The notes: generated by a model from the sequence alone, not told the origin. A stretch of 42,534 bases of DNA from Candidatus Midichloriaceae bacterium (GCA_029266655.1 JAQSWL010000005.1:1-42534); one strand, 5' to 3'. Counted from the stretch's first letter, positions 16,237 through 24,986 are shown. Made by a program: numbers and translations.

Positions 16237-16728
16237 ATGACTGAAAATAAAAGTGTTTCAAATGAAATTGCAGTAAGATTTGTTGAGTTGTTATATGTTG
16301 ATGTAAAAAAAGCTGTTAAATATCTTGCTGATTCAGGTGTTTTATCTGAAAACATAGATTTTTCCAATTGGTATGCAGGTGTGCATAACGTTGCAACCCT
16401 TATAAATCAGATGGGCTCTAAAAAAACTCTTATTGATGCAGAAATTGCTAATGTTTTAAAAATGGCAGCTCTAGTGGAAGAAAAAGTAGAAGCTCCAGAA
16501 GCTCCAGAAGCTCCAGAAGCTCCAGTGGAGGCTAAAGAAGAAGCTCCAGTGGAGGCTAAAGAAGAAGCTCTAGTGGAAGAAGCTAAAGAAGAAGTTGAAG
16601 AGCAAGTGGAAGCTTCAGCAGAAGAAGCTAAAGAAGAAGTTGAAGAGCAAGTAAAAGCTCTAGCGGAAGAAGCTAAAGAAGCTGATAATGTCCTTCACGA
16701 TGATTTTACCCCTCAATCAGTAGAATAA
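16237..16728 (+). CDS. paralogous coiled-coil family protein 1 (short)
   Basis: This 163-residue protein is unrecognised. Residues 1-80 form a helical domain (IAVRFVELLYVDVKKAVKYL, IDFSNWYAGVH, LINQM) also found in the next gene. The rest is low complexity: APEAPEAPEAP, two VEAKEEA units and two EEAKEEVEEQV units, highly acidic and probably an extended or coiled-coil rod. There is no signal peptide or membrane segment. It has its own ribosome-binding site (AAAGGTAATAAAATG) and a terminator related to the one after the next gene, so the two arose by tandem duplication. Confidence 0.75.
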   Translation: MTENKSVSNEIAVRFVELLYVDVKKAVKYLADSGVLSENIDFSNWYAGVHNVATLINQMGSKKTLIDAEIANVLKMAALVEEKVEAPEAPEAPEAPVEAKEEAPVEAKEEALVEEAKEEVEEQVEASAEEAKEEVEEQVKALAEEAKEADNVLHDDFTPQSVE

Positions 16729-16759
16729 ATATTATACTGATGATATTATACTGATGTTT

Positions 16760-16800
16760 AAAGCTGCTGTGAGTTTTTAACTTGCAGCAGCTTTTTTATT
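16760..16800 (+). terminator. intrinsic terminator, coiled-coil gene 1
   Basis: Stem AAAGCTGCTG / CAGCAGCTTT is followed by a T-rich run. The loop TGAGTTTTTAACTTG recurs in the terminator of coiled-coil gene 2 at 18525-18558. Confidence 0.85.
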
Positions 16801-16821
16801 TTAGATCAACATATTGGCTAA

Positions 16822-16976
16822 TACTAAATCTCAAAATAAATTGAGCATTAAAGCGCATCTTTTAGCAAATTTGCTTGGTAAAAAATTGATGAATATGTAA
16901 AATATTCAACTGCTTTTTCCCATCGCACTTTGCAAAAATCTGGCATTACTATCTCAATTTATTTTGAGATTTAGTA
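16822..16976 (+). repeat. R2 MITE copy c (155 bp, flanked by TAA)
   Basis: The ends are near-perfect inverted repeats (TACTAAATCTCAAAATAAAT and ATTTATTTTGAGATTTAGTA), with TAA at 16819-16821 and 16977-16979. It was inserted between the two tandem paralogous coiled-coil genes. Confidence 0.92.
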
Positions 16977-17137
16977 TAAATTCTATAACGCTATGTTTAT
17001 TTTGAAGCCCTTACCTTTAGAGTGTCTACATTTTTAATGGCTAGAATTAAAATTACTACTGTTATCGGTTGCCACCTACCTTAAGTTGTGCTACGGTGCA
17101 ATTATAAAGTGCAAAATAACGATAAAAAGGTAGTAAA

Positions 17138-18379
17138 ATGAAAAAAAATAAAAAACCCGCACCTGAAATAGTTAGAATTTTTGCTGAACGCTTGTATAAT
17201 GATGTAAAAGAAGCGGTTGAGTATCTGGCTAAAGATCTTGATAAGTCAGGCATCGTCTTGTCTCAAGATATAGACTTTTCCGATTGGTATGTAGGTGAAC
17301 ATAAACTTGCAGATATTATAGATCAGGCAGGCTTTAAAGCTCGCATTGATGCAGCAATTACTGATGTTTTAAAAGCAAAAGAAGCCGAGAAAAAAGAGGC
17401 TGAGAAAACTAAAATAAAAGTGCATGATGGTAAAGAAGACTCTAATTCTAAGCATTTTGTTGTTATATCTGATCAGGTTGAAATTAAGCCGGAAAAAGTG
17501 TTGAAGATAGAGGTGGTTATAGACACAACAGGAGACGCGGTGGAAAAAATGGTGAAAGCAGAAGCATCATTAAAAGAGGCTGAAGAAAAAGAAAAAATAT
17601 TAAAAGCAAGAACAGCAGAAATATTATCACAAGAAGCTGAAGCAGTAAGGGCAGTAGAAATAGCTGAAGGGGCATTAAAAGTAGCAAAGGCTACAGCTGA
17701 AGCAAAAGAAGCACAAGTTGTATTGAAAGATACAGAAGAGCAAATGTTAGAAGCAGGAAAAGCGGAAATAGCTGTATTAAAAGCTGAAGATGAGGTGAAA
17801 AAAGCAAAATCAGAGTTGAGAAATATAATAAAAGAAAAAGAAAAAGCACAAGAAGCAGAGGCAGCGCAACAAAAGTTAAAAGAAGTGGCTAGCGAAGAGT
17901 TAAACAAAGCAAAACAAAAAGCTGCACAAATCAAAGCGCAAGAAGAGATATTAAAAGCACAAAAAATCATGGAAGCGCCAAAAGAAGCAGAGAGAAAGAA
18001 AACAGAGGCAGAAGCAGCAGAAGCAAAAGCGATAAAAGCTAAAGAGGAGTTAGAGGAAGCAATAAGCTCAGCTGTAAAGAAAGGAGCGAAAGAATTAGCA
18101 GTCACAACAGTTGGTGCGGTGAAAGAAGTAGATGAGAAAATAGCTAAAGCAAAAGAAGCTGATGAGCAGGCGAAAGCGGCTAGAGCAGAAGCCATAAAAG
18201 CAGAAAAAGTTGCCGAAGAAACTCTGGTTGCGGCAGCATCCCAAGTTATGGGGGATGTAAAAATAAAAGAGGTAGATCTAATAGTGGTGGAAAAAACCCC
18301 TGAAGATCTTCAAGCTTATGAGCTTGTTAAGGCTACATCCACGTCCGATACGCCTGTTGATATTACGATTAGCGGATAA
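17138..18379 (+). CDS. paralogous coiled-coil family protein 2
   Basis: Residues 1-85 of this 413-residue protein match the previous gene's N-terminal domain (RIFAERLYNDVKEAVEYLA, IDFSDWYVGEHKLADIIDQ, ARIDAAITDVLK). Residues 140-380 are a long Ala/Glu/Lys coiled coil (KAEEKEKILKA-type heptads). A non-coiled C-terminus (VDLIVVEKTPEDLQAYELVK) ends DTPVDITISG. There is no signal peptide or membrane segment. I do not recognise the family. The shared domain, ribosome-binding context and terminator show descent from a common unit with gene 1. A long antisense frame over the coil is a composition artefact. Confidence 0.8.
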   Translation: MKKNKKPAPEIVRIFAERLYNDVKEAVEYLAKDLDKSGIVLSQDIDFSDWYVGEHKLADIIDQAGFKARIDAAITDVLKAKEAEKKEAEKTKIKVHDGKEDSNSKHFVVISDQVEIKPEKVLKIEVVIDTTGDAVEKMVKAEASLKEAEEKEKILKARTAEILSQEAEAVRAVEIAEGALKVAKATAEAKEAQVVLKDTEEQMLEAGKAEIAVLKAEDEVKKAKSELRNIIKEKEKAQEAEAAQQKLKEVASEELNKAKQKAAQIKAQEEILKAQKIMEAPKEAERKKTEAEAAEAKAIKAKEELEEAISSAVKKGAKELAVTTVGAVKEVDEKIAKAKEADEQAKAARAEAIKAEKVAEETLVAAASQVMGDVKIKEVDLIVVEKTPEDLQAYELVKATSTSDTPVDITISG

Positions 18380-18382
18380 TTA

Positions 18383-18523
18383 TTTATATTAGCGCCCAAA
18401 ACCATGTTGCGTAAGCAGATGGATGTAGCGCTGGTTGAAGCTTCTTGGTAAAAGAAGATTCAGCGCAAGCGGAGCTTGAATTGGCTTGATACCCTGGGCG
18501 TAAGCCCAGGGAAGTTTATATTA
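18383..18523 (+). mobile_element. 123-bp structured insert flanked by 9-bp direct repeats
   Basis: Direct repeats TTTATATTA at 18383-18391 and 18515-18523 bracket a GC-richer insert (18392-18514). It lies between coiled-coil gene 2 and the terminator it shares with gene 1, where gene 1 has no equivalent. The insert folds into stem GCGCTG/CAGCGC (18428-18466) enclosing CTTCTT/AAGAAG, and CCCTGGGC-GTAA-GCCCAGGG (18492-18511), plus a small TGC-GTAA-GCA hairpin. It could be a small RNA or a palindromic mobile element; I cannot name it. Confidence 0.6.
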
Positions 18524-18524
18524 A

Positions 18525-18558
18525 GATGCTGTGAGTTTTTAACTTGCGGCAGCTTTTT
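18525..18558 (+). terminator. terminator, coiled-coil gene 2
   Basis: GATGCTGTGAGTTTTTAACT and CGGCAGCTTTTT reproduce the gene 1 terminator loop with a partly decayed stem (GCTG/CAGC). The remaining DNA to the next gene (18559-18678) is AT-rich spacer with no recognisable feature. Confidence 0.7.
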
Positions 18559-18678
18559 ATGATATATGGTTTTATTAACAATAATTGTAATAAAAATTTA
18601 ATATATAAAGTTTTGAAGTATTTTGTTTCGCATTGTATTATTTTGCAATTATTTTAAATAAAAATATGGAGTATGGTT

Positions 18679-20745
18679 ATGGGCAAAGTTAAGAGTTATA
18701 TAGACAACAATCTTGTTGGAGAAGCATATAATAGTATACCACGTCTGGTTGAGGGCTTGGCCCCTTTTATAAGAGCAGGTGGAGATCCAAATGGCTTGAT
18801 TGTAAGCGGTAATATAACTCTTGGAGATTTAATTAATCAATTAAATAAGAGGACTGCGTTTGAAGCCGAAGTTAAAAATTACAAGCCTATAAACGTTGAG
18901 GACCTTAAAGCATCCATCAAGCAAGCAGAGGATAAGATAGTGATGCTTAGAGCTCAATTAGATGAAATGAGCTCTGATCTTACACAAAAGACGACTAAAT
19001 TAACAGGACTAGAAGGAAAAGTTGTTTCTGGTAATGCTGCGATTAAGCAACTAGAAGCTGAGAAAGATGAGCTAGTTAAGAAATTAACTTCGAAGGATTC
19101 GGAGTTCTCAGAAAAAGCATCTGAATTGAAAAAGCATCAACAGCTTAAATCTGATTTAGAAACTCAACTTAACGATGTTAAAGCACAATTAACTGCAGCT
19201 GTGGAAGCTAAAGATGCATTACAACTTAGCAATGAAAGTTTAAAACAAAAAGCGGTTGAATTAAGAAAAAAAATTGAAGAGCAAAAAGCTAATTTAGAGG
19301 TGACTAAACAGAATGGGCAAATAGATTCTGTTATGGACCAGAAATTGCAGCAAGAAATGCAAAATGAAATTGATCAATTGAAGGTAGAATTAAAGCAAAA
19401 AGAGGAAGCTCTTGAAACTGCAGAAAATAATACCCTGACTGCCAATCAAAAAATTTCGGACTTAGAAACTAAAATTTCTGACTTAGATGCTAAGTTAGGC
19501 CAAAAGAATGAAGCTTATGAACTTTTATTAAATCAAGCTAACGATTTGCAAATTGGTAAAAGTGAGTTGAAAAATCAATTAGCTCAGAAAGACACAAATT
19601 TGACAAAAGCTGTGAGCGACTTGAAAGTGGCTCAAGCGGAAGTTGTTAAGCTGCAAGGTGAGTTAAATACTTCTAAAGCGGAAGCAGTAGAGAAGCAAAA
19701 ACAGCTGGATAACTATATAGCTGAGTTAAAAGCTAAGAATGAGGCTAATAAAGACCTTCAAGATAAGTTAGATAAAGCACATGATAAAATTCAAGAAGAA
19801 ATTTCTACCATAGCTGTTTTAAAAGGAAATATTAAAGATCTCAAGCATGATAAAAAAGATTTAACGACTAAAGTTGAAGAGAAAGATAAGCAGTTGGCCG
19901 AGTTGCAAAAAGCTTTGGATTCAGGAAAGGTAGATTTTGCAAAACTAACTGAGCTAGGAAATGAATTAAAAGCAGCTAGAGAAGATAAAGAAGCGCTAGA
20001 AGCGGCTATAAAAGAAAGAGCAGTGGAGTTAAAGACAGCTGAGGAAAAAGCACAAGCAGCATTAAACGCATTTAAACTCAAGGCTGAAGAAGATAAAGCA
20101 GCTGCGATAAAGGCAACTCAAGAAGGAACCATTGCAGCAGTAAAAGCAGCTCAAGCAGAAGCTGAGGCAGCCCGCGCAGAACTATTAAAAATGATGGTTG
20201 AGTTAACTGAAGCTAAAGTTGCAGTGAAGGCAGCGGAGAAAAAAGCAACAGCAGCATTAGAGGCAGCTAAGAAAGATGCAGAGGCAGCCAAAGTAACAGC
20301 GCTAGAAGCGGCTAAGAAAGCAGCGGATGAAGCTAAAGCAGCAGAGTTGAAAGAGCTACAAGAAAAACTAACTCAACTTGAAAAGGCATTAGAAGACTCA
20401 AAAGATGAGAAAAAACAAGAAGCTCCGCAAAATCCTGAAGGGCCTCAAGAGTCTGAAAATTCTAATCAAGATGGTGTATCTGAATCGGGTGATAAAGATG
20501 GGTCAAGCGAATCTCAAAAAGATGCTGGTTGGTTTAATCCTTTTGCATCTTTCTTTGGAACAAAGTCAGAAGCTGAAAAAGCTGAAGCAGCTAAGGAAGA
20601 AGAGGAAAACTTTAAGAATTTTGTGCTGAAAGAAGAGACTGCAAATGAGCTTATTTCATCACAGCAGCTACCAGAGCGTGACCCAGCTTTGGTGCCTGAT
20701 GATCAATCTGGTAGAGAATATGATTTTATAAAAGTAGCTATGTAA
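18679..20745 (+). CDS. long coiled-coil protein 3
   Basis: About 688 residues. I prefer the ATG at 18679 because GGAG at 18668-18671 is 7 bases away; the ATG at 18673 leaves only one base. An N-terminal globular part (SIPRLVEGLAPFIRAGGDPN, NITLGDLINQLNKRTAFEAE) is distantly like the N-terminal domain of the two preceding genes (LINQ...AE pattern). Residues 75-580 are one very long coiled coil (LEAEKDELVKKLTSKDSEF-type heptads), Ala-rich at its end. A Ser/Asp/Glu-rich linker leads to WFNPFASFFGTKSEAEKAE and a C-terminus NELISSQQLPERDPALVPDD. No membrane segment was seen. A structural or secreted role is possible but unproven. Confidence 0.8.
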   Translation: MGKVKSYIDNNLVGEAYNSIPRLVEGLAPFIRAGGDPNGLIVSGNITLGDLINQLNKRTAFEAEVKNYKPINVEDLKASIKQAEDKIVMLRAQLDEMSSDLTQKTTKLTGLEGKVVSGNAAIKQLEAEKDELVKKLTSKDSEFSEKASELKKHQQLKSDLETQLNDVKAQLTAAVEAKDALQLSNESLKQKAVELRKKIEEQKANLEVTKQNGQIDSVMDQKLQQEMQNEIDQLKVELKQKEEALETAENNTLTANQKISDLETKISDLDAKLGQKNEAYELLLNQANDLQIGKSELKNQLAQKDTNLTKAVSDLKVAQAEVVKLQGELNTSKAEAVEKQKQLDNYIAELKAKNEANKDLQDKLDKAHDKIQEEISTIAVLKGNIKDLKHDKKDLTTKVEEKDKQLAELQKALDSGKVDFAKLTELGNELKAAREDKEALEAAIKERAVELKTAEEKAQAALNAFKLKAEEDKAAAIKATQEGTIAAVKAAQAEAEAARAELLKMMVELTEAKVAVKAAEKKATAALEAAKKDAEAAKVTALEAAKKAADEAKAAELKELQEKLTQLEKALEDSKDEKKQEAPQNPEGPQESENSNQDGVSESGDKDGSSESQKDAGWFNPFASFFGTKSEAEKAEAAKEEEENFKNFVLKEETANELISSQQLPERDPALVPDDQSGREYDFIKVAM

Positions 20746-20754
20746 ATGCCTTTT

Positions 20755-20786
20755 AAAAAACAGCGCTGTAATGGCGCTGTTTTTTT
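20755..20786 (+). terminator. intrinsic terminator, coiled-coil gene 3
   Basis: Stem AAAAAACAGCGC / GCGCTGTTTTTTT with a 7-base loop lies 10 bases after the stop codon. It is the clearest terminator in the window. Confidence 0.9.
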
Positions 20787-20801
20787 ATTGCACTACCCTA
20801 A

Positions 20802-20958
20802 TGCCAAATCTCAAAATAAATAGAGCATTAAAGCTCATCTTTTAGCAAATTTGCTTGGTAAAAAATTGATGAATATGTAAAGTATGGGGGCTGCTTTTTC
20901 CCTTCGCACTTTGCCAAAATCTGGCATTACTATCTCAATTTATTTATGAGATTTGGCA
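20802..20958 (+). repeat. R2 MITE copy d (157 bp, flanked by TAA)
   Basis: The ends are TGCCAAATCTCAAAATAAAT and TTATTTATGAGATTTGGCA, with TAA at 20799-20801 and 20959-20961. Its right end encodes the last four residues and the stop of fliW on the minus strand. Confidence 0.92.
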
Positions 20959-21429
20959 TAAAATTACATTTTCTTGAATTTTATAATTAGGATTCGTAAG
21001 CACATATTGAAAAGCTGTCATATTAGTTGCATCTATAAAAATAGGGGCCCTGGCGTTTACAACAAGCCTTTTAAGTCCCTCTTCTTCTTTCAAAGAGGCA
21101 ACTAAAACAACAGCTGTACTAGATGGGTCAATGCCAATAGCTTTAGCAGAATCAGTTAATTCTGTGCCTTCATGATAATCGCTGCTGTTGATATCATTTA
21201 TTGGCTGAACCATAAGGGCAAGGTCATCATTTTGTAAAGATTGTAAAACCATAAAGTCTTTAAATTTCTCTATTGGACAAGGTGCAATAACAAACTTAGT
21301 GGCCGGGTTCATGCCTATTAAACCATTCGGAAAAGTTACTTCTTTGCTTATATCAATTTTAAATTCGCCAAAGTGGTTTTGAATTATACGAATAGTGCTT
21401 TCAATTTGTTTTTCTTTTAGGTTATGCAT
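20944..21429 (-). CDS. fliW: flagellar assembly factor FliW
   Basis: FliW binds flagellin and antagonises the translational repressor CsrA, coupling flagellin synthesis to export. The 161-residue protein shows family features: EVTFPNGLIGMNPATKFVI, FMVLQSLQNDDLALMVQPIN, and the C-terminal NARAPIFIDATNMTAFQYVLTN. The last four residues (CQIS) and the stop come from MITE R2 copy d, so the original C-terminus has been replaced. It begins 9 bases after flgL; csrA, a frequent neighbour, is not in the window. Confidence 0.92.
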   Translation of the reverse strand: MHNLKEKQIESTIRIIQNHFGEFKIDISKEVTFPNGLIGMNPATKFVIAPCPIEKFKDFMVLQSLQNDDLALMVQPINDINSSDYHEGTELTDSAKAIGIDPSSTAVVLVASLKEEEGLKRLVVNARAPIFIDATNMTAFQYVLTNPNYKIQENVILCQIS

Positions 21430-21438
21430 GGTTTTCTC

Positions 21439-22341
21439 CTATTTTAAATAATTGACAAGCGATAGCTCAGACAAGCGATTGGTAAGCATGAAAGCAGCCC
21501 TTAGCTGTGATTCTAATTGAGTGATCTGTGGGAAAACTAGTGTAATATCCACATCTTCAGCATCGCTAATATTTTTCATTAACAAAAGTGTAGCTTTTTC
21601 ATCTATATGAATTTGATCTTCGATAGATTTAGACTGAACGCCTACTTGAATTAATAAATCTGAGAGCTGGTCTTTTGCTATTTGCAAGTATGAGGATGCA
21701 TTTATATAATCACCGATAATCATAAAGTGATGAGCCGCAATAAAATTTTGGAATGCAGGATCGCTTGCTTTAATGCCATAAGCAATATTTTCAGTTGTGG
21801 ATATGCTATCCGTTAAAACTACTTCATCACCATTATAATAATTAGCTGTTGGAACATTATTAACGATATTGGTATTGTGCACTATATCTGAAACCGTTAG
21901 ACTTACATTGGTTTTTGCTCCGGCAAATAATTTTTGCCCATCAAATGATGAATTTAGTAAAGACTGTATTTTACTAAGCTGAGATTCTGCCAATGCTTGA
22001 ACAGGTAAGTATTGTATAATTCCTGGGTTATTAGCCTCCATGGACAATTTTTGCGAATCTCTCATCACATCTTCCAGCATGCTTCTTAAAACTCTGTCTA
22101 TTTCACGGAGCTTAGTATCCAATAACTCATTATTTTTAATTTTGCCATTTAATGATATTTGTACATCTTTCATGCTAAGGAGATTGTCAATAGGGATTTT
22201 ACTAGACAAATCTTGATAGGAAGTTATTTTCCCTACTTCAACTTGTTCAGAAAGTTTAAAGAGCTTTTCCTGCACATCACTCATATTTGATTTTGCTAAG
22301 CTATTAAATAAATGAGTTGTGCGCCTAAAATCTATTGTCAT
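21439..22341 (-). CDS. flgL: flagellar hook-filament junction protein FlgL
   Basis: FlgL (HAP3) joins the hook-associated FlgK to the filament. The 300-residue protein has flagellin-like terminal coiled coils: RRTTHLFNSLAKSNMSDVQE...LFKLSEQVEVGKITSYQDLS at the N-terminus and QITQLESQLRAAFMLTNRLS, ELSLVNYLK at the C-terminus, with a variable centre (SFDGQKLFAGAKTNVSL). The length is typical. It lies 9 bases downstream of flgK and 9 bases upstream of fliW, so the three are one operon. Confidence 0.93.
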   Translation of the reverse strand: MTIDFRRTTHLFNSLAKSNMSDVQEKLFKLSEQVEVGKITSYQDLSSKIPIDNLLSMKDVQISLNGKIKNNELLDTKLREIDRVLRSMLEDVMRDSQKLSMEANNPGIIQYLPVQALAESQLSKIQSLLNSSFDGQKLFAGAKTNVSLTVSDIVHNTNIVNNVPTANYYNGDEVVLTDSISTTENIAYGIKASDPAFQNFIAAHHFMIIGDYINASSYLQIAKDQLSDLLIQVGVQSKSIEDQIHIDEKATLLLMKNISDAEDVDITLVFPQITQLESQLRAAFMLTNRLSELSLVNYLK

Positions 22342-22350
22342 AAAAACCCT

Positions 22351-24768
22351 CTATAAAACACTAACTAACATATCCATGATCTCTTTTATATATTGCAATG
22401 ACTTAGCTGAAGCGGCAAAAGATTGTTGATATATAATCATATTGGTCATTTCTTCATTAACATCTACACCTCGGCTGCCTTGTATCTTATCAAAAAATGC
22501 TTCACGCACATGTTTGCTCTGTAAGGCTTGTAGGTTTAAAGTATTAGAACGGTTTACATTAAAACTTATTATTGCGCTTGCATAGTTAGAAAGGGTGGTT
22601 TCATACCCTGGTAATCCCGAGCTTGGCGCAAAGAAAATATTTCCTTGACCAAGAGCTATCATATCTAAAACTGTAGAGTTATCCGCGGTTGAAACTTGAT
22701 ACTGGTAAGTATTTTGTGTAGGTGATAAATAATTTACTACACTGGTAATCTTGCTATGAGCAACGGTATTTACGTTGTTTTTTATGTCGTTTCTAATATC
22801 CAAATACATAGCTGAATTTTTTAAGTCATGCCAATTGGCTGGCGTATCAGTTCTTACGAATATGTCATTTAATCCTAAATGCTGGGAGAAATTTAAATTG
22901 GTTCCCAGAAGGTTGCTGCTAAGATCACCTATGTTGTTACTATCTAAATTATCTATAGCAATATGGTATCCGCTATTTAAACCTTCTATTTGTAATAATC
23001 CACTAGCTCCTGCACTTATTGGAATTATTTTACCTGTTTCGTCTACCATTTGCGCTGTAAGTATTGGCAAAGGAATGGTAGGTGAAACTATGGTTCCTGG
23101 ATCAGCGGGATTAGGTTTTGAATTTACTGCAAACCTTTGATTCATATATCCATTTATAGGATCTGAGCTCGGACTATTGATAACATAACGAAGGGTAGCT
23201 ATATTACTTGCGCCATTATTCACATTGACTTGAACATCAACAGTAATTGGATAGTTGATAGCAGCAGGCAAATTTAAAGTAATTGAAGGGCCAGTGCTTT
23301 CAGTTCTTTGGGTTGTTCCGGAAGTAGAGGTAAATGCAGTATTGTTAAATGACCCAAGTACATTGGTGGCTAGTGAGTCCGTAGCGGTTACCGACAGTAT
23401 TTGCACAGTGGAGTTTACTGGAGAATAATTTTCTAACTCTAGATCTAAAACCAGGGAAGAAGATGGTGCTATATTTGTTGATAAAGATGCTAGCCTTATA
23501 TCTTTTAAATTACCTAATTGTATAGACTTATCGTTAACCAGCTTTTGGCCAAAGTGGTACTTTATCTCTTGAATTAAGCCCTCAAGGTTGGCTTTGCCAG
23601 CGCCATTGCCGGTGTCTAGAGCTCCAAGATCTAACGTAAGTGCTGGCACGTTAGGGATTGGCTCACCATTATCATCTACAACTGCAATTCTGGTTTTTCC
23701 TGTGAATCCTAAAATGCTATCATACTGCATTAAATTGGTTGAAGTGAGTATTGTAGGAGGTGGAAAGCCACATCCATTGTTGTGAGCTTGATTAAAAGAG
23801 TCCTTAATATTCTTTGCCAAGTTATCTAATTGGTTTAGCGCCTGTGGGACCAATGTATCTCTAAGTGCAAGTAATGCCCCTATTTTTCCAGATGTATATT
23901 TATTAGGCATTTCACTACTAATATTGGCTGGGATTATGGGCTTATTTAAGTTTATATCATAACCGGAAGCATCAAGAGCATTTAGATATATTGAGTTCAT
24001 AGGGACGTTTTTAACAAATGCATCGATATTTGACTGAGGAGTATATTTAAAAAAGTATTGTGCATCCCCGATTAAGTTATCACCTTGCTTGGTTAACACG
24101 TTAACTCTGTTCATATTATCTTTATAAATATAAAGATCGAAATATTCTGATATATCCTCTAGAAATCCAATAAAACTTACTTCTGCGTCTACCCTTTCTA
24201 TACTTCCTTGAGGCAAATTTTGTATGGTGTGGCTTAAATTATAGGCTGATTCAAGTAGGTTATTTAACTTAGTTATTTCGTTATAAATAGTTACATCTAC
24301 ATCTAAGCGGAGGCTCTCTAGGCTATTTGCTATCATCGATATAGAGCTCGCAAGTCCGTAAAAGTCTTCTACTATCTTTGATTTATTTGAAGCAGATGCT
24401 GGGTTTCTAGAAAAATCCTCCAATGAGCTAAACAAAGTGCTTATTTTGTTATTGATAGAACGCACATCCGAAGGGTCACCAAATTCTGTGGATACTTGGG
24501 TAAAGTAATCATTAATTGTTTGATCATAACTATCTTGAGCTATTTTGTTATACAAACGCAGCTGCAAGACTTCATCTATGTTTGCAGCTACCCCAAGAAT
24601 TTGAACGCCATTTAAAACATTTCCAGCTACCGAAGGTACAGCGTCAAGTGATATTCTTATATAGTTTGGATCTTCTGCATTTGCTACGTTATGCGATGCT
24701 AAAGCAAACTCTAGCTTGCTGCGCTGCATGCTGCTTAAAGAAGATGAGATAGCGCTATTAAGTGACAC
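22351..24768 (-). CDS. flgK: flagellar hook-associated protein FlgK
   Basis: FlgK (HAP1) is the first junction protein on the hook. At 805 residues it is well above the usual 450-650. The N-terminus LNSAISSSLSSMQRSKLEFA...LASHNVANAEDPNYIRISLD and the C-terminus VDVNEEMTNMIIYQQSFAAS, AKSLQYIKEIMDMLVSVL are typical rod-hook motifs. The extra length is a middle region (about residues 330-620) rich in Ser, Thr, Asn and Val, with Ig-like beta-strand patterns (SITLNLPAAINYPITVDVQV), which would face outward. No signal peptide, as expected for type III export. First gene of flgK-flgL-fliW. Confidence 0.93.
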   Translation of the reverse strand: MSLNSAISSSLSSMQRSKLEFALASHNVANAEDPNYIRISLDAVPSVAGNVLNGVQILGVAANIDEVLQLRLYNKIAQDSYDQTINDYFTQVSTEFGDPSDVRSINNKISTLFSSLEDFSRNPASASNKSKIVEDFYGLASSISMIANSLESLRLDVDVTIYNEITKLNNLLESAYNLSHTIQNLPQGSIERVDAEVSFIGFLEDISEYFDLYIYKDNMNRVNVLTKQGDNLIGDAQYFFKYTPQSNIDAFVKNVPMNSIYLNALDASGYDINLNKPIIPANISSEMPNKYTSGKIGALLALRDTLVPQALNQLDNLAKNIKDSFNQAHNNGCGFPPPTILTSTNLMQYDSILGFTGKTRIAVVDDNGEPIPNVPALTLDLGALDTGNGAGKANLEGLIQEIKYHFGQKLVNDKSIQLGNLKDIRLASLSTNIAPSSSLVLDLELENYSPVNSTVQILSVTATDSLATNVLGSFNNTAFTSTSGTTQRTESTGPSITLNLPAAINYPITVDVQVNVNNGASNIATLRYVINSPSSDPINGYMNQRFAVNSKPNPADPGTIVSPTIPLPILTAQMVDETGKIIPISAGASGLLQIEGLNSGYHIAIDNLDSNNIGDLSSNLLGTNLNFSQHLGLNDIFVRTDTPANWHDLKNSAMYLDIRNDIKNNVNTVAHSKITSVVNYLSPTQNTYQYQVSTADNSTVLDMIALGQGNIFFAPSSGLPGYETTLSNYASAIISFNVNRSNTLNLQALQSKHVREAFFDKIQGSRGVDVNEEMTNMIIYQQSFAASAKSLQYIKEIMDMLVSVL

Positions 24769-24825
24769 AGTAAAACCAAAAACTATTTAGCTTTTAATTC
24801 CATGCAAATTTTATGCCAAACTTAG

Positions 24826-24980
24826 TATATACTCCGTTAATTTGAAAGATTAGAGCGTTGCATCTAATTCCCCCGCGCCCGCACCTATTGGCATAGGCTT
24901 ACGGTGCTCGCAATTGCTACTCCTCCTACTTTTTCAAATTTCCTGTCGTCTATACTTTTTCCAAATCTTCATTTACGAGA
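24826..24980 (-). repeat. R1 palindromic element, copy c
   Basis: The inverted copy starts TATACTCCGTTAATTTGAAA and ends CTTCATTTACGAGA. It fills the space between flgK and the 3' end of the 1928-residue gene, whose stop lies 6 bases away. Confidence 0.9.
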
Positions 24981-24986
24981 AGTATA

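Noticed and set aside
16490-16690. Possible CRISPR-like array in the coiled-coil gene 1 tail
   Set aside because: Repeats are in-frame codon repeats (APEAPEAP, EEAKEEVEEQV) with no spacers between them.
17473-18195. 240-codon minus-strand frame opposite coiled-coil gene 2
   Set aside because: Ala/Ser/Phe-rich translation is the antisense of an Ala/Glu/Lys-rich coiled coil.
3216-20958. R2 copies as terminators or riboswitches
   Set aside because: Near-identical copies with target duplications at unrelated genes are better explained as mobile elements.
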